The position numbers were made by a program, and so were the translations under genes. Shown one piece after another: positions 22,591-22,624 of a stretch of 22,624 nt of DNA. The notes under the pieces are model-generated. The model was not told where the DNA came from and made no database searches. It saw only the letters and a program-made list of their open reading frames with translations. The DNA comes from an uncultured Prevotella sp. Its GTDB lineage: Bacteria; Bacteroidota; Bacteroidia; Bacteroidales; Bacteroidaceae. The stretch's first letter is position 1; each line of letters begins with the position of its first letter. Location of the stretch: NCBI GenBank assembly GCA_900546345.1, contig URCI01000051.1:1-22624 (forward strand), read 5' to 3'.

Positions 22591-22624
22591 CCGGACTGAG
22601 ACCATTTGATTAAATTTGAAATTA

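Overview
The window looks like chromosomal DNA of a Bacteroidales bacterium, most likely Prevotella/Segatella-like. I infer this from protein style (TonB receptor with DUF362 partner, DUF4143 ATPases, DUF3791, DUF4878 lipoprotein, membrane AraC regulator) and from many promoters of the Bacteroidetes type (TTTG about 20 bp before TAnnTTTG), with Shine-Dalgarno sites mostly weak. No database search was possible.

Layout. 1-1341: repeat end, a frameshifted DUF4143 ATPase and its terminator. 1362-4223 (-): secreted DUF362 protein and TonB-dependent receptor. 4368-5307 (-): xanthine phosphoribosyltransferase followed by a truncated nucleobase permease. 5525-6611 (+): a small unknown protein, a VOC/YjbQ relic and a GNAT acetyltransferase ending in an imperfect 49-bp duplication. 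6867-7497 (+): an orphan DUF3791 protein and decayed sequence. 7558-9556 (-): YeiH-type transporter and LysR regulator. 9787-10779 (-): frameshifted HAD phosphatase and a small GNAT protein. 10855-11172 (+): remnant of an AbiEii nucleotidyltransferase toxin. 11251-12677 (+): intact DUF4143 ATPase behind a promoter carrying three 13-bp repeats spaced exactly 32 bp. 12719-13912 (+): low-molecular-weight tyrosine phosphatase, two tiny overlapping genes and a small HExxH membrane protein. 14012-15019: two truncated genes joined at a perfect 38-bp palindrome. 15142-16521 (-): membrane-anchored AraC regulator and a small membrane protein. 16701-18427 (+): YiiX-like cysteine hydrolase, DUF4878 lipoprotein and a secreted unknown protein. 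18816-22510: secreted ABM-domain monooxygenase, AraC regulator, aldo/keto reductase and secreted carboxymuconolactone decarboxylase-cupin protein.

The genes fall into housekeeping and redox units (xpt, LMW-PTP, aldo/keto reductase, CMD-cupin) set among decayed accessory genes. At least eight loci are broken: three by frameshift or out-of-frame duplication, the others by truncation or in-frame stops. Both window ends carry the same 20-bp sequence in inverted orientation, which fits a segment bounded by copies of one insertion sequence. I see no convincing CRISPR array, rRNA, tRNA or complete transposase. The strongest unexplained signals are the 32-bp-phased repeats before the ATPase, the loop-less palindrome at 14520/14521, the 20-bp-phased GTCAA repeats near 16600, and the long imperfect hairpin at 15085-15167.
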